Below, piece after piece: positions 52,711-60,091 of a stretch of DNA of 64,000 nt. Position 1 is the stretch's first letter, and each line of letters begins with the position of its first letter. The notes beneath the pieces are model-generated. The model saw only the letters and a list, made by a program, of their open reading frames with translations, made no database searches and was not told where the DNA came from. A program made the translations under genes and the position numbers. The stretch covers positions 124,001-188,000 of the forward strand of contig NZ_BDCU01000041.1 in assembly GCF_001618425.1 (NCBI RefSeq), in the 5' to 3' direction. This DNA comes from Nocardia fusca NBRC 14340. Lineage in GTDB: Bacteria > Actinomycetota > Actinomycetes > Mycobacteriales > Mycobacteriaceae.

Positions 52711-53691
52711 TCACACTCCCGCCGGATCGGAGAACAAACCCGCCAGGCCGCGCCGGCCGACCCGGTCGGTCAGCAGTTGCTCGGTGGTCACCGCGCCGAA
52801 CGGCAATCGGCGCAGCGGCAGGCTGTACCGGGACAGCCACGACAGGGTGGTCTCGTCGCAGAAGCCGACCGCGCCGTGCAACTGGTGCGCGGTCCGGAAC
52901 ACGATATCGGCGGCTTCCAGCGCCGCCAGCCGCAACGCCAGCGCGTCGTCGACCGCTTCCGGGCGACCGGTCTGGATACTCCACAGCGCGTACCTGGCCA
53001 GCAGGTCGACTCCCCGCCGCTCGACCTCGGCGTCGGTGAGCTGGAACTGAACTCCTTGGAACTGGGCCAGCGGCCGCCCGAACTGTTCGCGGATCGACAC
53101 ATGGGTGCGGGCGAGTTCCAGGGCGCGGTCCAGCATTCCCAGCAGCGTCCAGCACGGGAGGGTCAGCGCGAGCGCGAGATCCGCGCTGCCGTCGCCCTCG
53201 AGTGGCCGGATGTCGAGCGGGGCGACGAACGCCGAATCCCGGACCGGACCGTCGGGCACCGGTCGCGCGGTTCCTCGTGCACCGCCGGGCGTCACGGTCG
53301 CCCACCGCAGATCCAGCTCCGCCACCGGTCCCGCGGGCTCCGCACCCGCGACCACGATCAGACCGTCGTGGTCCGGGCCCGCCGGCCGCGCCAGCCGTTC
53401 GGCCACCGGGTAGGGAGTCGCCCAGTATCCGGCGCCACGACACAGCGCGGCCGCCGCCTCCAATTCGACGGGATCCCGTCGCGGGGCCAGTTCCCAGGCA
53501 CCGAGGCCGGTGAGCACGGGCTCGACCACCCGCTGCCGGTCGCGCGGGTCCTGTTCGGCCCGCCGCACCAACTCGTCCCCGCCCGCCGCGCCCAGCGCGC
53601 GCACCACTTCGCGACCGAACTCGGCGGCCTCGGGCGCGAGTTCGATCCGCACCTCGTGGGCGGCGCCGGCCGGCCCGCTCGACGTACTCAC
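52711..53691 (-). CDS. Acyl-CoA dehydrogenase family protein, short diverged subunit
   Basis: 326 aa from GTG 53691 with GGAGGAGG upstream (an ATG at 53721 is possible). N-terminal half is diverged; the C-terminal half is clearly ACAD: VSIREQFGRPLAQFQGVQFQL (in two parts, about 196-217) and AHQLHGAVGFCDETTLSWLSRY (about 269-290). It lacks the SEPxxGSD motif. Likely the non-canonical partner of the 409-aa ACAD encoded upstream. Confidence 0.83.
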   Translation of the reverse strand: MSTSSGPAGAAHEVRIELAPEAAEFGREVVRALGAAGGDELVRRAEQDPRDRQRVVEPVLTGLGAWELAPRRDPVELEAAAALCRGAGYWATPYPVAERLARPAGPDHDGLIVVAGAEPAGPVAELDLRWATVTPGGARGTARPVPDGPVRDSAFVAPLDIRPLEGDGSADLALALTLPCWTLLGMLDRALELARTHVSIREQFGRPLAQFQGVQFQLTDAEVERRGVDLLARYALWSIQTGRPEAVDDALALRLAALEAADIVFRTAHQLHGAVGFCDETTLSWLSRYSLPLRRLPFGAVTTEQLLTDRVGRRGLAGLFSDPAGV

Positions 53692-53796
53692 ACTGTCCTC
53701 CTCCGCCGACCGCGACAACACCTGCGGTTGTGCGCCCCCATCACGGATTCCGCCGCCCGCGCCGGGTGGCTCTCCGGCGCCGCGGGTTCCCCTCGG

Positions 53797-55026
53797 TCAC
53801 GACCCGACCCGTCCGGGCTGTCGCCGCCGGCCCCGCACCGCGCCGGCCGCGGATTCCGTCGCCCGCTCCCGCCCCGACCCGGGAGCCGCCAGCAGTTCGC
53901 GGGCGAGCAGAATGCGCTGCACCTCGATACTTCCGGACGCGACGGTCGCGGCATTCGCATAGCGCCAGTGGTCGTGGACGGCCCGCCGGAACCGACGGCG
54001 CGTCTCCGAATCGCCCCGCACCGCCGCCGCGAGTTCCACCAGGACCTCCGCGCTCTCCTGGTCGAGACGGGTTACCGCGATCCGGTAGGCCGCGGCGTCG
54101 CCCGGCGCCACCGTGCCCGAACTCTGCAGCGACAGCACCTGGTAGGCGAGCAGCCGCGCGCGGCGGCACCGGGTGAGCATGCGCGCCCAACGCCCCCGCA
54201 GGGCTTCCGGGATCTCGTCCCAGCTCTCGCCGAGCACCTCGGGCGCGGCGTGCAGCAGCCGCTCGCAGCGGGCGTAGCGGGCGATGCCGACGCGTTCGAA
54301 CGCCAGCACTTCCTGTACCACCGACCAGCCGTGGTCCACCTCGCCGAGCGCCTCGGCTTCGGTGGCCCGGACACCGTCGAAGAAGACTTCGTTGAGATGG
54401 TGCGGACCCAGCATGGAGGCGATCGGCCGGACCGTGATGCCCGGATCGGTCATCGGCAGCAGGAAAACGGTGAGTCCCTGCTGTTTGCGCCCGGCGTTCG
54501 AGGTGCGCGCGAGTAGGAAGCACCATTGGGCCATGGAGGCGTAGGAGGTCCAGATCTTCTGGCCGGAAATGGCCCACCCGTCGCCGTCGTGGCGGGCGGT
54601 GGTGCGCAGCGAGGCCAGGTCCGAGCCCGCCTCGGGTTCGCTGAAGCCCTGACACCAGACGACCTCGCCGCGCGCGATCGGGGGCAGGTGTTTGCGCTGC
54701 TGTTCCGGGGTGCCGTGCCGCATGATGGTCGGACCGACCCAGTTGACGCCCATGTACTGCCCACCGCGCGGTTCGTGGTGTGCCCACATCTCCTCGCGGA
54801 CCACGGTCTGCTCCCAGGTCGACGCCCCGCGGCCGCCGAATTCCTCGGGCCAGGCCAGGCAGAGCAGACCGCGGTCGGCCAGGGTCGCGCAGAAACGCTG
54901 CGCGACGGCAAGGTCGGCGGGATCGTCGGTGAAGGCGCCCAGATAGTCGGCGGGGACCTCGTCGGTGATCAACCGGCGGAGCTCGCCGCGGAGCTTCGCG
55001 GCGGTCGCACCCATCGTGAAGTCCAT
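53797..55026 (-). CDS. Acyl-CoA dehydrogenase, large-type subunit
   Basis: 409 aa; ATG 55026 (ATG 55014 possible). No SD; the start lies only 14 bp from the second-class operator, so the leader is very short or absent. Seen: LLCLAWPEEFGGRGAS (about 54), QGFSEPEAGSDLASLRTTA (about 125-143), QKIWTSYASMAQWCFLLA, and VASGSIEVQRILLARELL. First gene of the five-gene operon ending at 49582. Confidence 0.9.
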   Translation of the reverse strand: MDFTMGATAAKLRGELRRLITDEVPADYLGAFTDDPADLAVAQRFCATLADRGLLCLAWPEEFGGRGASTWEQTVVREEMWAHHEPRGGQYMGVNWVGPTIMRHGTPEQQRKHLPPIARGEVVWCQGFSEPEAGSDLASLRTTARHDGDGWAISGQKIWTSYASMAQWCFLLARTSNAGRKQQGLTVFLLPMTDPGITVRPIASMLGPHHLNEVFFDGVRATEAEALGEVDHGWSVVQEVLAFERVGIARYARCERLLHAAPEVLGESWDEIPEALRGRWARMLTRCRRARLLAYQVLSLQSSGTVAPGDAAAYRIAVTRLDQESAEVLVELAAAVRGDSETRRRFRRAVHDHWRYANAATVASGSIEVQRILLARELLAAPGSGRERATESAAGAVRGRRRQPGRVGS

Positions 55027-55040
55027 GGGCGTACCCTACG

Positions 55041-55060
55041 GCAATCCTCATAAGGATTGC
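55041..55060. promoter_or_regulatory. Second-class operator, perfect 8-bp palindrome GCAATCCT-CATA-AGGATTGC
   Basis: Exact 20-bp palindrome (8-bp arms, 4-nt spacer) ending 14 bp upstream of the ACAD start at 55026. An imperfect version lies at the same distance before the ligase at 43118. Position over the core promoter suggests repression. Confidence 0.62.
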
Positions 55061-55108
55061 AATGTTTACTGGTTTGGTCTATCCGTTCCACGCGGCGCCG
55101 ACCCGGCC

Positions 55109-55774
55109 TCATGGCGGCGAGCCGGACGGCCGGGTCGCCGCCGCGGCAGCAGCCAGACAGAAGTCCCCCAGCCGCGCGACCTCCGCGGCGGTGGGCTCGG
55201 TATCCGACCACAGGTACTCCGACAACTTCCCGATGGTCGCGTAGGCGACCAGCCCGGCCGCGAATTCCGGTTCGGCCACGCCGAGTTCGGCGAACGGCGC
55301 GTGGAGCAGTACCGCGAGCCGACGCGGCGCCGAGCCGGCCTGCCCGGTCACCAGATCCGCCCCCAACGCGCCGGTATGACACAGCACGGCCCGCGTATCG
55401 GCCGCGAGCGCCGGTTCGGCCTGCGCCAGGATGGCCGCCACCCAGCAGCGCACCCGGGCCCGCGGCTCCTCCTCCTTGGACATCCGGTGCGCGACATATT
55501 CCGCCAGCCGTTCCGCACCGTCGGCGAGTACCGCCGCCATCAGCGCGTCCTTGGACGGGAAGTGCCGGTAGAACGCATCGTTGGACAACCCCGCGGCGGC
55601 GACGATATCGGCCACTCGGGGACGCGCCCCGGCTCCACACCGCCGCACCTGGTCCAACGCGGCATCCAGCAGCCGGCGGATCTCACCGGCGTATTCGGCC
55701 TCCCGTTCGGCCACCGCCTTCCGGGCGATCCGGCCGACCAGATCCGACTCCGGAAGAATTGCATTCTTGTTCAC
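55109..55774 (-). CDS. TetR/AcrR-family transcriptional regulator
   Basis: 221 aa from GTG 55774; a GTG at 55714 would give a shorter form. Helix-turn-helix about residues 45-66 (RVADIVAAAGLSNDAFYRHFPSKDAL in two parts). C-terminal ligand and dimer domain is all-helical. This is the only TetR gene in the window. Its own start region contains a tandem pair of RAGAATnnnATTCTY sites, and it diverges from an ACAD operon, the usual autoregulated layout. It is the best candidate to control the eight matching operators. The ligand is probably an acyl-CoA of the pathway (inference). Confidence 0.88.
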   Translation of the reverse strand: MNKNAILPESDLVGRIARKAVAEREAEYAGEIRRLLDAALDQVRRCGAGARPRVADIVAAAGLSNDAFYRHFPSKDALMAAVLADGAERLAEYVAHRMSKEEEPRARVRCWVAAILAQAEPALAADTRAVLCHTGALGADLVTGQAGSAPRRLAVLLHAPFAELGVAEPEFAAGLVAYATIGKLSEYLWSDTEPTAAEVARLGDFCLAAAAAATRPSGSPP

Positions 55775-55789
55775 AAGAAGTATATTCTC
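55754..55789. promoter_or_regulatory. Tandem operator H (RAGAATnnnATTCTY family) at the TetR start
   Basis: 15-mer 55754-55768 is a perfect AAGAAT-TGC-ATTCTT palindrome; 55775-55789 reads AAGAAG-TAT-ATTCTC. Centres are 21 bp apart. A TTCTTG-TTCA-CAAGAA palindrome lies between them (55764-55779). The TetR start codon (55772-55774) is inside, and the ACAD start is 21 bp downstream at 55811, so one bound complex could close both promoters. Confidence 0.72.
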
Positions 55790-55810
55790 ACTGCAGGAGA
55801 GGAGGCGCAA

Positions 55811-57112
55811 ATGGCATGGGATTTCGAGACCGAACCCGACTTCCAGGCGAAGCTCGACTGGGCCGATGCGTTCGTACGCGACGAGGTCGAACCACTGGAT
55901 CTCCTCTGGCCGCACGAGCAGTTCGTGCCCCTGGAGGGCGCCCGGCGAGCGGCGGTTGACCCGCTCAAAAAGCGGGTCCGCGACCAGGGGCTGTGGGCGA
56001 CCCACCTCGGCCCGGACCTGGGCGGACAGGGTTACGGTCAGCTGAAACTGGCCCTGCTCAACGAGATCCTGGGCCGCAGTTCCTGGGCTCCCATCGTCTT
56101 CGGTTGCCAGGCGCCCGATACCGGCAATGCCGAGATCATCGCGCACTACGGCACCGCGGCCCAGAAGGAGCGGTACCTGCGACCGCTGCTCGACGGCGAA
56201 CTCTTCTCCTGCTATTCGATGACCGAACCGCAGGCCGGCGCCGACCCCACCCTGTTCCGCACCCGCGCCGTACGCGACGGGGACGACTGGGTGATCAGCG
56301 GCTGGAAGTTCTTCTCCTCCAACGCCCGCACCGCCGCCTTCCTCATAGTGATGGCGGTGACGGACCCGGAGGTGAGCCCCTACCAGGGCATGTCGATGTT
56401 CCTGGTCCCCACCGACACCCCCGGTATCCGCATCGAACGCAATATCGGCCTGGCCGGCGAACCACTGAACGACGGCTCGCACGCACTGATCCACTACGAC
56501 GATGTCCGCGTACCCGCCGAGGCCCTGCTCGGCGCGGCCGGGCAGGCGTTCGTGATCGCGCAGACCCGGCTCGGCGGGGGCCGTATCCATCACGCCATGC
56601 GCACCATCGGGCTCGCGCAGAAGGCCCTGGACATGATGTGCGAACGCGCGCTGAGCCGGGAAACCGCCGGCAGCCGGCTCGCCGACAAACAGTTCGTCCA
56701 AGGCTATATCGCCGATTCCTACGCCCAGCTGAAACAGTTCCGGCTGCTGGTGCTGTACACGGCCTGGGAAATCGACAAATACAACGACTACAAGAAAGTC
56801 CGCAAGGATATCGCCACGGTGAAGGTCGTGATGCCGACCGTGCTGCACGATATCGCCTGGCGGGCCATGCAGGTGCACGGTGCGCTGGGCACCACCAACG
56901 AGCTGCCCTTCTTCACCATGATCCACGGCGCCGGCGTGATGGGCCTGGCCGACGGCCCGACCGAGGTGCACAAGATGACCGTCGCCAAACAGGTCCTGCG
57001 CGACCACCGGCCCAGTGCCGATCAGTGGCCCACGGAATGGATACCGCGCAGGCTCGCGGCGGCTCGCGCCAAATACGCCGACTACCTGGAGAACGAAGTA
57101 GGCAACCAATGA
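55811..57112 (+). CDS. Acyl-CoA dehydrogenase (ACAD10/11-like)
   Basis: 433 aa with a strong SD (GAGAGGAGG) before ATG 55811. Seen: LGPDLGGQGYGQLKLALLNEILG (about 66-88), YSMTEPQAGADPTLFRTRA (about 136-154), WVISGWKFFSSNA (about 160), and LGTTNELPFFTMIHGAGVMGLADGPTEVHK (in two parts, about 361-390). Its stop overlaps the start of a phosphotransferase gene (ATGA). The same two domains are fused in human ACAD10 and ACAD11. Not obviously paired with a second ACAD subunit, unlike the other six. Confidence 0.9.
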   Translation: MAWDFETEPDFQAKLDWADAFVRDEVEPLDLLWPHEQFVPLEGARRAAVDPLKKRVRDQGLWATHLGPDLGGQGYGQLKLALLNEILGRSSWAPIVFGCQAPDTGNAEIIAHYGTAAQKERYLRPLLDGELFSCYSMTEPQAGADPTLFRTRAVRDGDDWVISGWKFFSSNARTAAFLIVMAVTDPEVSPYQGMSMFLVPTDTPGIRIERNIGLAGEPLNDGSHALIHYDDVRVPAEALLGAAGQAFVIAQTRLGGGRIHHAMRTIGLAQKALDMMCERALSRETAGSRLADKQFVQGYIADSYAQLKQFRLLVLYTAWEIDKYNDYKKVRKDIATVKVVMPTVLHDIAWRAMQVHGALGTTNELPFFTMIHGAGVMGLADGPTEVHKMTVAKQVLRDHRPSADQWPTEWIPRRLAAARAKYADYLENEVGNQ

Positions 57113-58131
57113 TCGATTTCGCGCCGCTGGCGCAGTGGATGGACGAGGCCGGGCTACCGGGCAAGGGCGAACCGCTGGAGACCCGATTCCTGTCGGGCGG
57201 CACGCAGAACGAGATCTACGAGATCACCCGCGGCGAGCACCGCAATGTGCTGCGGATACCACCGGCCGGGGCGCCGGCCGACCGCGACAACGGCATCCTG
57301 CGGGAGTGGCGGATCATCGAGGCGCTGGCCGGTACCGACGTTCCGCACACCGACGCCGTGGCGGTCTGCACCGACCCCTCGGTACTCGGCCGCACGTTCT
57401 ACCTGATGGGATTTGTGGACGGCTGGTCACCGATGGATCATCGCCGGGTCTGGCCGGCCCCCTTCGACACCGACCTCACCGCCCGCGCCGGACTGGCCTA
57501 TCGGCTCGCCGAAGGCATCGCGCTGCTGTCCAGGGTGGATTGGCGGGCCCGGGGGCTGCACGATCTGGGGCGGCCGGACGGATTCCACGAGCGTCAGGTC
57601 GCCCGGTGGACCGGCTTCTTCGAGCGGATCAAGGGCCGCGACCTCGAGGGGATGGACACCGCCACCCGCTGGCTACGCGAGCACCGCCCCCTGGACTACA
57701 TACCCGGTCTGATGCACGGCGATTACCAGTTCGCCAATGTCATGTATCGCGAGGGCGGACCGGCCCGCCTGGCCGCCATCGTCGACTGGGAGATGGGTAC
57801 CGTCGGCGATCCGAAGCTGGATCTGGCGTGGATGGTACAGAGCTGGCCGGAGGACACCTCGGCTCCCGAGGCCGCCGAATCGGGCTACGTGGATATGCGC
57901 GGGATGCCCTCCCGCGACCAGGTGGTGGCACATTACGCGCAGGTGTCGGGCCGGCAGGTCGACGATCTCGACTACTACCTGGTCCTGGCCAAATGGAAGC
58001 TCGCGATCGTACTGGAACAGGGCTTCCAGCGAGCGGGCGACGATGTGAAACTGCAATCCTTCGGCCCGATCGTGCCCGAACTCATGCGCTCGGCCGCCGA
58101 ACTCACCGAGACAACGGAGTACGCGTCATGA
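57109..58131 (+). CDS. Phosphotransferase family protein (APH/choline-kinase fold)
   Basis: 340 aa kinase-like protein. Seen: LSGGTQNEIYEITRGE (about 28-43), VLRIPPAG with the fold's third-strand Arg/Lys site, the catalytic loop LMHGDYQFANVMY (HGDxxxxN, about 202-214) and IVDWEMGTVGDPKLDLAW (DFG-like Asp, about 223-240). Coupled to the ACAD by a 4-bp overlap. Human ACAD10/ACAD11 carry this kinase domain and are reported to phosphorylate 4-hydroxyacyl-CoA before elimination; a similar role is inferred here. Antibiotic resistance is unlikely in this context. Confidence 0.87.
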   Translation: MIDFAPLAQWMDEAGLPGKGEPLETRFLSGGTQNEIYEITRGEHRNVLRIPPAGAPADRDNGILREWRIIEALAGTDVPHTDAVAVCTDPSVLGRTFYLMGFVDGWSPMDHRRVWPAPFDTDLTARAGLAYRLAEGIALLSRVDWRARGLHDLGRPDGFHERQVARWTGFFERIKGRDLEGMDTATRWLREHRPLDYIPGLMHGDYQFANVMYREGGPARLAAIVDWEMGTVGDPKLDLAWMVQSWPEDTSAPEAAESGYVDMRGMPSRDQVVAHYAQVSGRQVDDLDYYLVLAKWKLAIVLEQGFQRAGDDVKLQSFGPIVPELMRSAAELTETTEYAS

Positions 58132-58201
58132 ACGAGTCGGGCCCGGAGGCGGCAGCGGAGCATACCCATGGAGGGCCTCGGTCATGACCGATCGACACAG
58201 C
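58128..58201 (+). repeat. 75-bp repeat, single copy with a 1-bp deletion (74 bp)
   Basis: Same unit as at 11338-11562. Its first ATG overlaps the stop of the phosphotransferase (ATGA). In this copy a lost base puts a TGA in the unit frame, and the internal GGAGGG-N8-ATG of the unit becomes the SD and start codon (58184) of the crotonase gene. Confidence 0.85.
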
Positions 58202-58978
58202 ATGAGTGATGAAGAATTCCTGGTGGAGCACCGCGGTCCGGTCACCGTGCTCACCCTGAACCGCCCGCAGGCACGCAACGCGCTCAACGGCAACCTGATC
58301 GCCGGTATCGGCGCCACCGTCCTGGCCGCCGAACAGGATTCCGGCACCCGGGCCCTGGTCCTCACCGCCGCCGGGGACCGCGCATTCTGCTCGGGAATGG
58401 ACCTGCGCGCGTTCTCCGGCGGTGCGGACGTCGGGTTCGGCGACACCCCGGAGAACCGGGCCTTCCAGCGCCTCACCCGCGGCGCCGTCGCGGTTCCCGT
58501 GGTCGGAGCTGCCAACGGCACCGCGGTCGGCGGCGGATTGGAACTGCTGCTCGGCTGTGATCTCATCATCGCCGCGGACACCGCGAAATTCGGCCTGCCC
58601 GAGGTGCAGCGCGGACTCTTCCCCGGTGGTGGGGGAACTTATCTCGCCGAGCGCGTTCCGCTCGGGATCGCATTGCAATTGACACTCACCGGCGAATTCT
58701 TCAGCGCCGCGCGTGGCTACGAGATCGGCCTGATCAATGCCGTGGTCCCGGCCGGCCACGTGCTCGACACAGCCCTCGATTTCGCGGACCGGATCGCCGC
58801 GAACGGACCGCTGGGGGTCGCCGCCTGCAAGGAACTGGTACGCCTGTCGGTCACCGACCCCGACAAGGCAGCGCAACGGCTGCGGCACTGGCAGGGTGTG
58901 GTCTTCGCCAGCGAGGACGCCAAGGAGGGCGCGACGGCGTTCATGGAGAAACGCGCCCCGGTGTGGCAGGGCAGATGA
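58184..58978 (+). CDS. Enoyl-CoA hydratase/isomerase family protein
   Basis: 264 aa from ATG 58184, whose SD and first six codons (MTDRHS) come from the 75-bp repeat; ATG 58202 gives a form without them. Seen: TLNRPQARNALN (about 24-35), AFCSGMDLRAF (about 67-77), GTAVGGGLELLLGCD with the first Glu (about 115) and FGLPEVQRGLFPGGGG with the second (about 138). Both catalytic Glu are present, so a true hydratase is likely. Downstream of ACAD and kinase; its stop overlaps the next start (ATGA). Confidence 0.9.
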   Translation: MTDRHSMSDEEFLVEHRGPVTVLTLNRPQARNALNGNLIAGIGATVLAAEQDSGTRALVLTAAGDRAFCSGMDLRAFSGGADVGFGDTPENRAFQRLTRGAVAVPVVGAANGTAVGGGLELLLGCDLIIAADTAKFGLPEVQRGLFPGGGGTYLAERVPLGIALQLTLTGEFFSAARGYEIGLINAVVPAGHVLDTALDFADRIAANGPLGVAACKELVRLSVTDPDKAAQRLRHWQGVVFASEDAKEGATAFMEKRAPVWQGR

Positions 58979-59952
58979 CCGTGGTGCGGGCGGTGGTCTG
59001 CCCCGAGTACGGATCGCCGGAGGTATTGCGGATCGAACGGCGACCGCTCCCCCGGCCGGGTCCCGGGCAGGCGCGGATACGGGTGCGCGCGGCCGCGGCG
59101 AACTTTCCCGATGTTCTGCTGATCGCCGGTCGATACCAGATCACCGTGCCGCCGCCCTTCGTCCCGGGCAGCGAGTTCGCGGGCCACATCACCGAACTCG
59201 GCTCGGACTGCCCGGGATTCGCACTCGGCGACCGCGTGTCCGGAACCGGCCTGTACGGGGCGTTCGCCGAGGAGATCGTCGCCCCGGCCACGAATCTGGC
59301 GCCGATCCCGCCGGGCGTGGACGACCGGACCGCCGCCGCGTTCGGTGTCGCCTACCGCACCGCGTACCACGCGCTGCGGTCGGTGGCCCGGGTGGGCCCG
59401 GGTGACACCGCGGTCGTGCTCGGCGCCGGCGGCGGGGTCGGATTGGCGGCGGTACAGCTGGCCGGCGCCCTCGGCGTCGAGGTGGTGGCGATCGCGTCTT
59501 CGCCCGAAAAGCTCTCCGCCGCGGAGTCCTACGGGGCGAAGTACCTGATCGACCATCGTGAGTCCGATGTGCGGGCGGCCCTGCGCGCGGCGGTCCCCGA
59601 GGGCGCCGCCGCGGTACTGGATCCCGTCGGCGGTGACCTGTCCGAACCGGCGCTGCGCGCGCTGGGCCGCGGCGGCCGCTTCGTCACCATCGGCTACGCC
59701 TCTGGAACGGTTCCGCGCATACCACTGAACCTGGTACTGGTCAAAGGACTGCAGATCGTCGGCTTCCAGTTCCGCGATATCGACCCGGACGAGTTCGACC
59801 GCAACGAGCGGGAACTGGCAGGTCTGCTCGCCGACGGCCGGGTCGCACCGCATATCGGCGCCACCTTCCCGCTCGCGGATACCGCCCGGGCCCTCGAACG
59901 GGTCGCCGCGGGCCGGGCCGTCGGCAAGGTGGTCATCGATATGACCGCCTGA
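58975..59952 (+). CDS. MDR-family oxidoreductase (quinone-reductase/enoyl-reductase-like)
   Basis: 325 aa from ATG 58975, overlapping the crotonase stop. Seen: AAAANFPDVLLIAGRYQ (about 38), VPGSEFAGHITELGSD (about 63), VLGAGGGVGLAAVQLAGALG (about 144-163), VLDPVGGDL and a C-terminal GKVVIDM. No zinc ligands, so an NADPH quinone-oxidoreductase or enoyl-CoA-reductase-type enzyme. Last gene of the ACAD-kinase-crotonase-MDR operon. Confidence 0.88.
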   Translation: MTVVRAVVCPEYGSPEVLRIERRPLPRPGPGQARIRVRAAAANFPDVLLIAGRYQITVPPPFVPGSEFAGHITELGSDCPGFALGDRVSGTGLYGAFAEEIVAPATNLAPIPPGVDDRTAAAFGVAYRTAYHALRSVARVGPGDTAVVLGAGGGVGLAAVQLAGALGVEVVAIASSPEKLSAAESYGAKYLIDHRESDVRAALRAAVPEGAAAVLDPVGGDLSEPALRALGRGGRFVTIGYASGTVPRIPLNLVLVKGLQIVGFQFRDIDPDEFDRNERELAGLLADGRVAPHIGATFPLADTARALERVAAGRAVGKVVIDMTA

Positions 59953-59991
59953 TCGGCCCGGGCGCCGTGCCGGACAAAATGGCTCGCTCGA

Positions 59992-60023
59992 GGACCCCGG
60001 TTCGCTTTAGCGTTCCCGGGTCC
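59992..60023 (+). terminator. Possible terminator hairpin
   Basis: GGACCC (59992-59997) pairs with GGGTCC (60018-60023), and the loop carries a small CGCT-TT-AGCG stem. It lies 40 bp after the MDR stop and before the esterase start. No U-tract, so confidence is modest. Confidence 0.4.
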
Positions 60024-60091
60024 GCCGATCACGCACTCTCCCGCACAGCGGTCGGTGAACCCTCTGCAGCCGAGAGAAAGCGACATCGTCC

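Noticed and set aside
55109..57109. A 666-aa continuous minus frame that includes the TetR gene
   Set aside because: Only the part from GTG 55774 downstream is TetR-like; the rest is the antisense of the ACAD gene.
57109..58131. Aminoglycoside resistance kinase
   Set aside because: The APH fold is clear, but overlap with an ACAD gene inside a beta-oxidation operon points to acyl-CoA metabolism.
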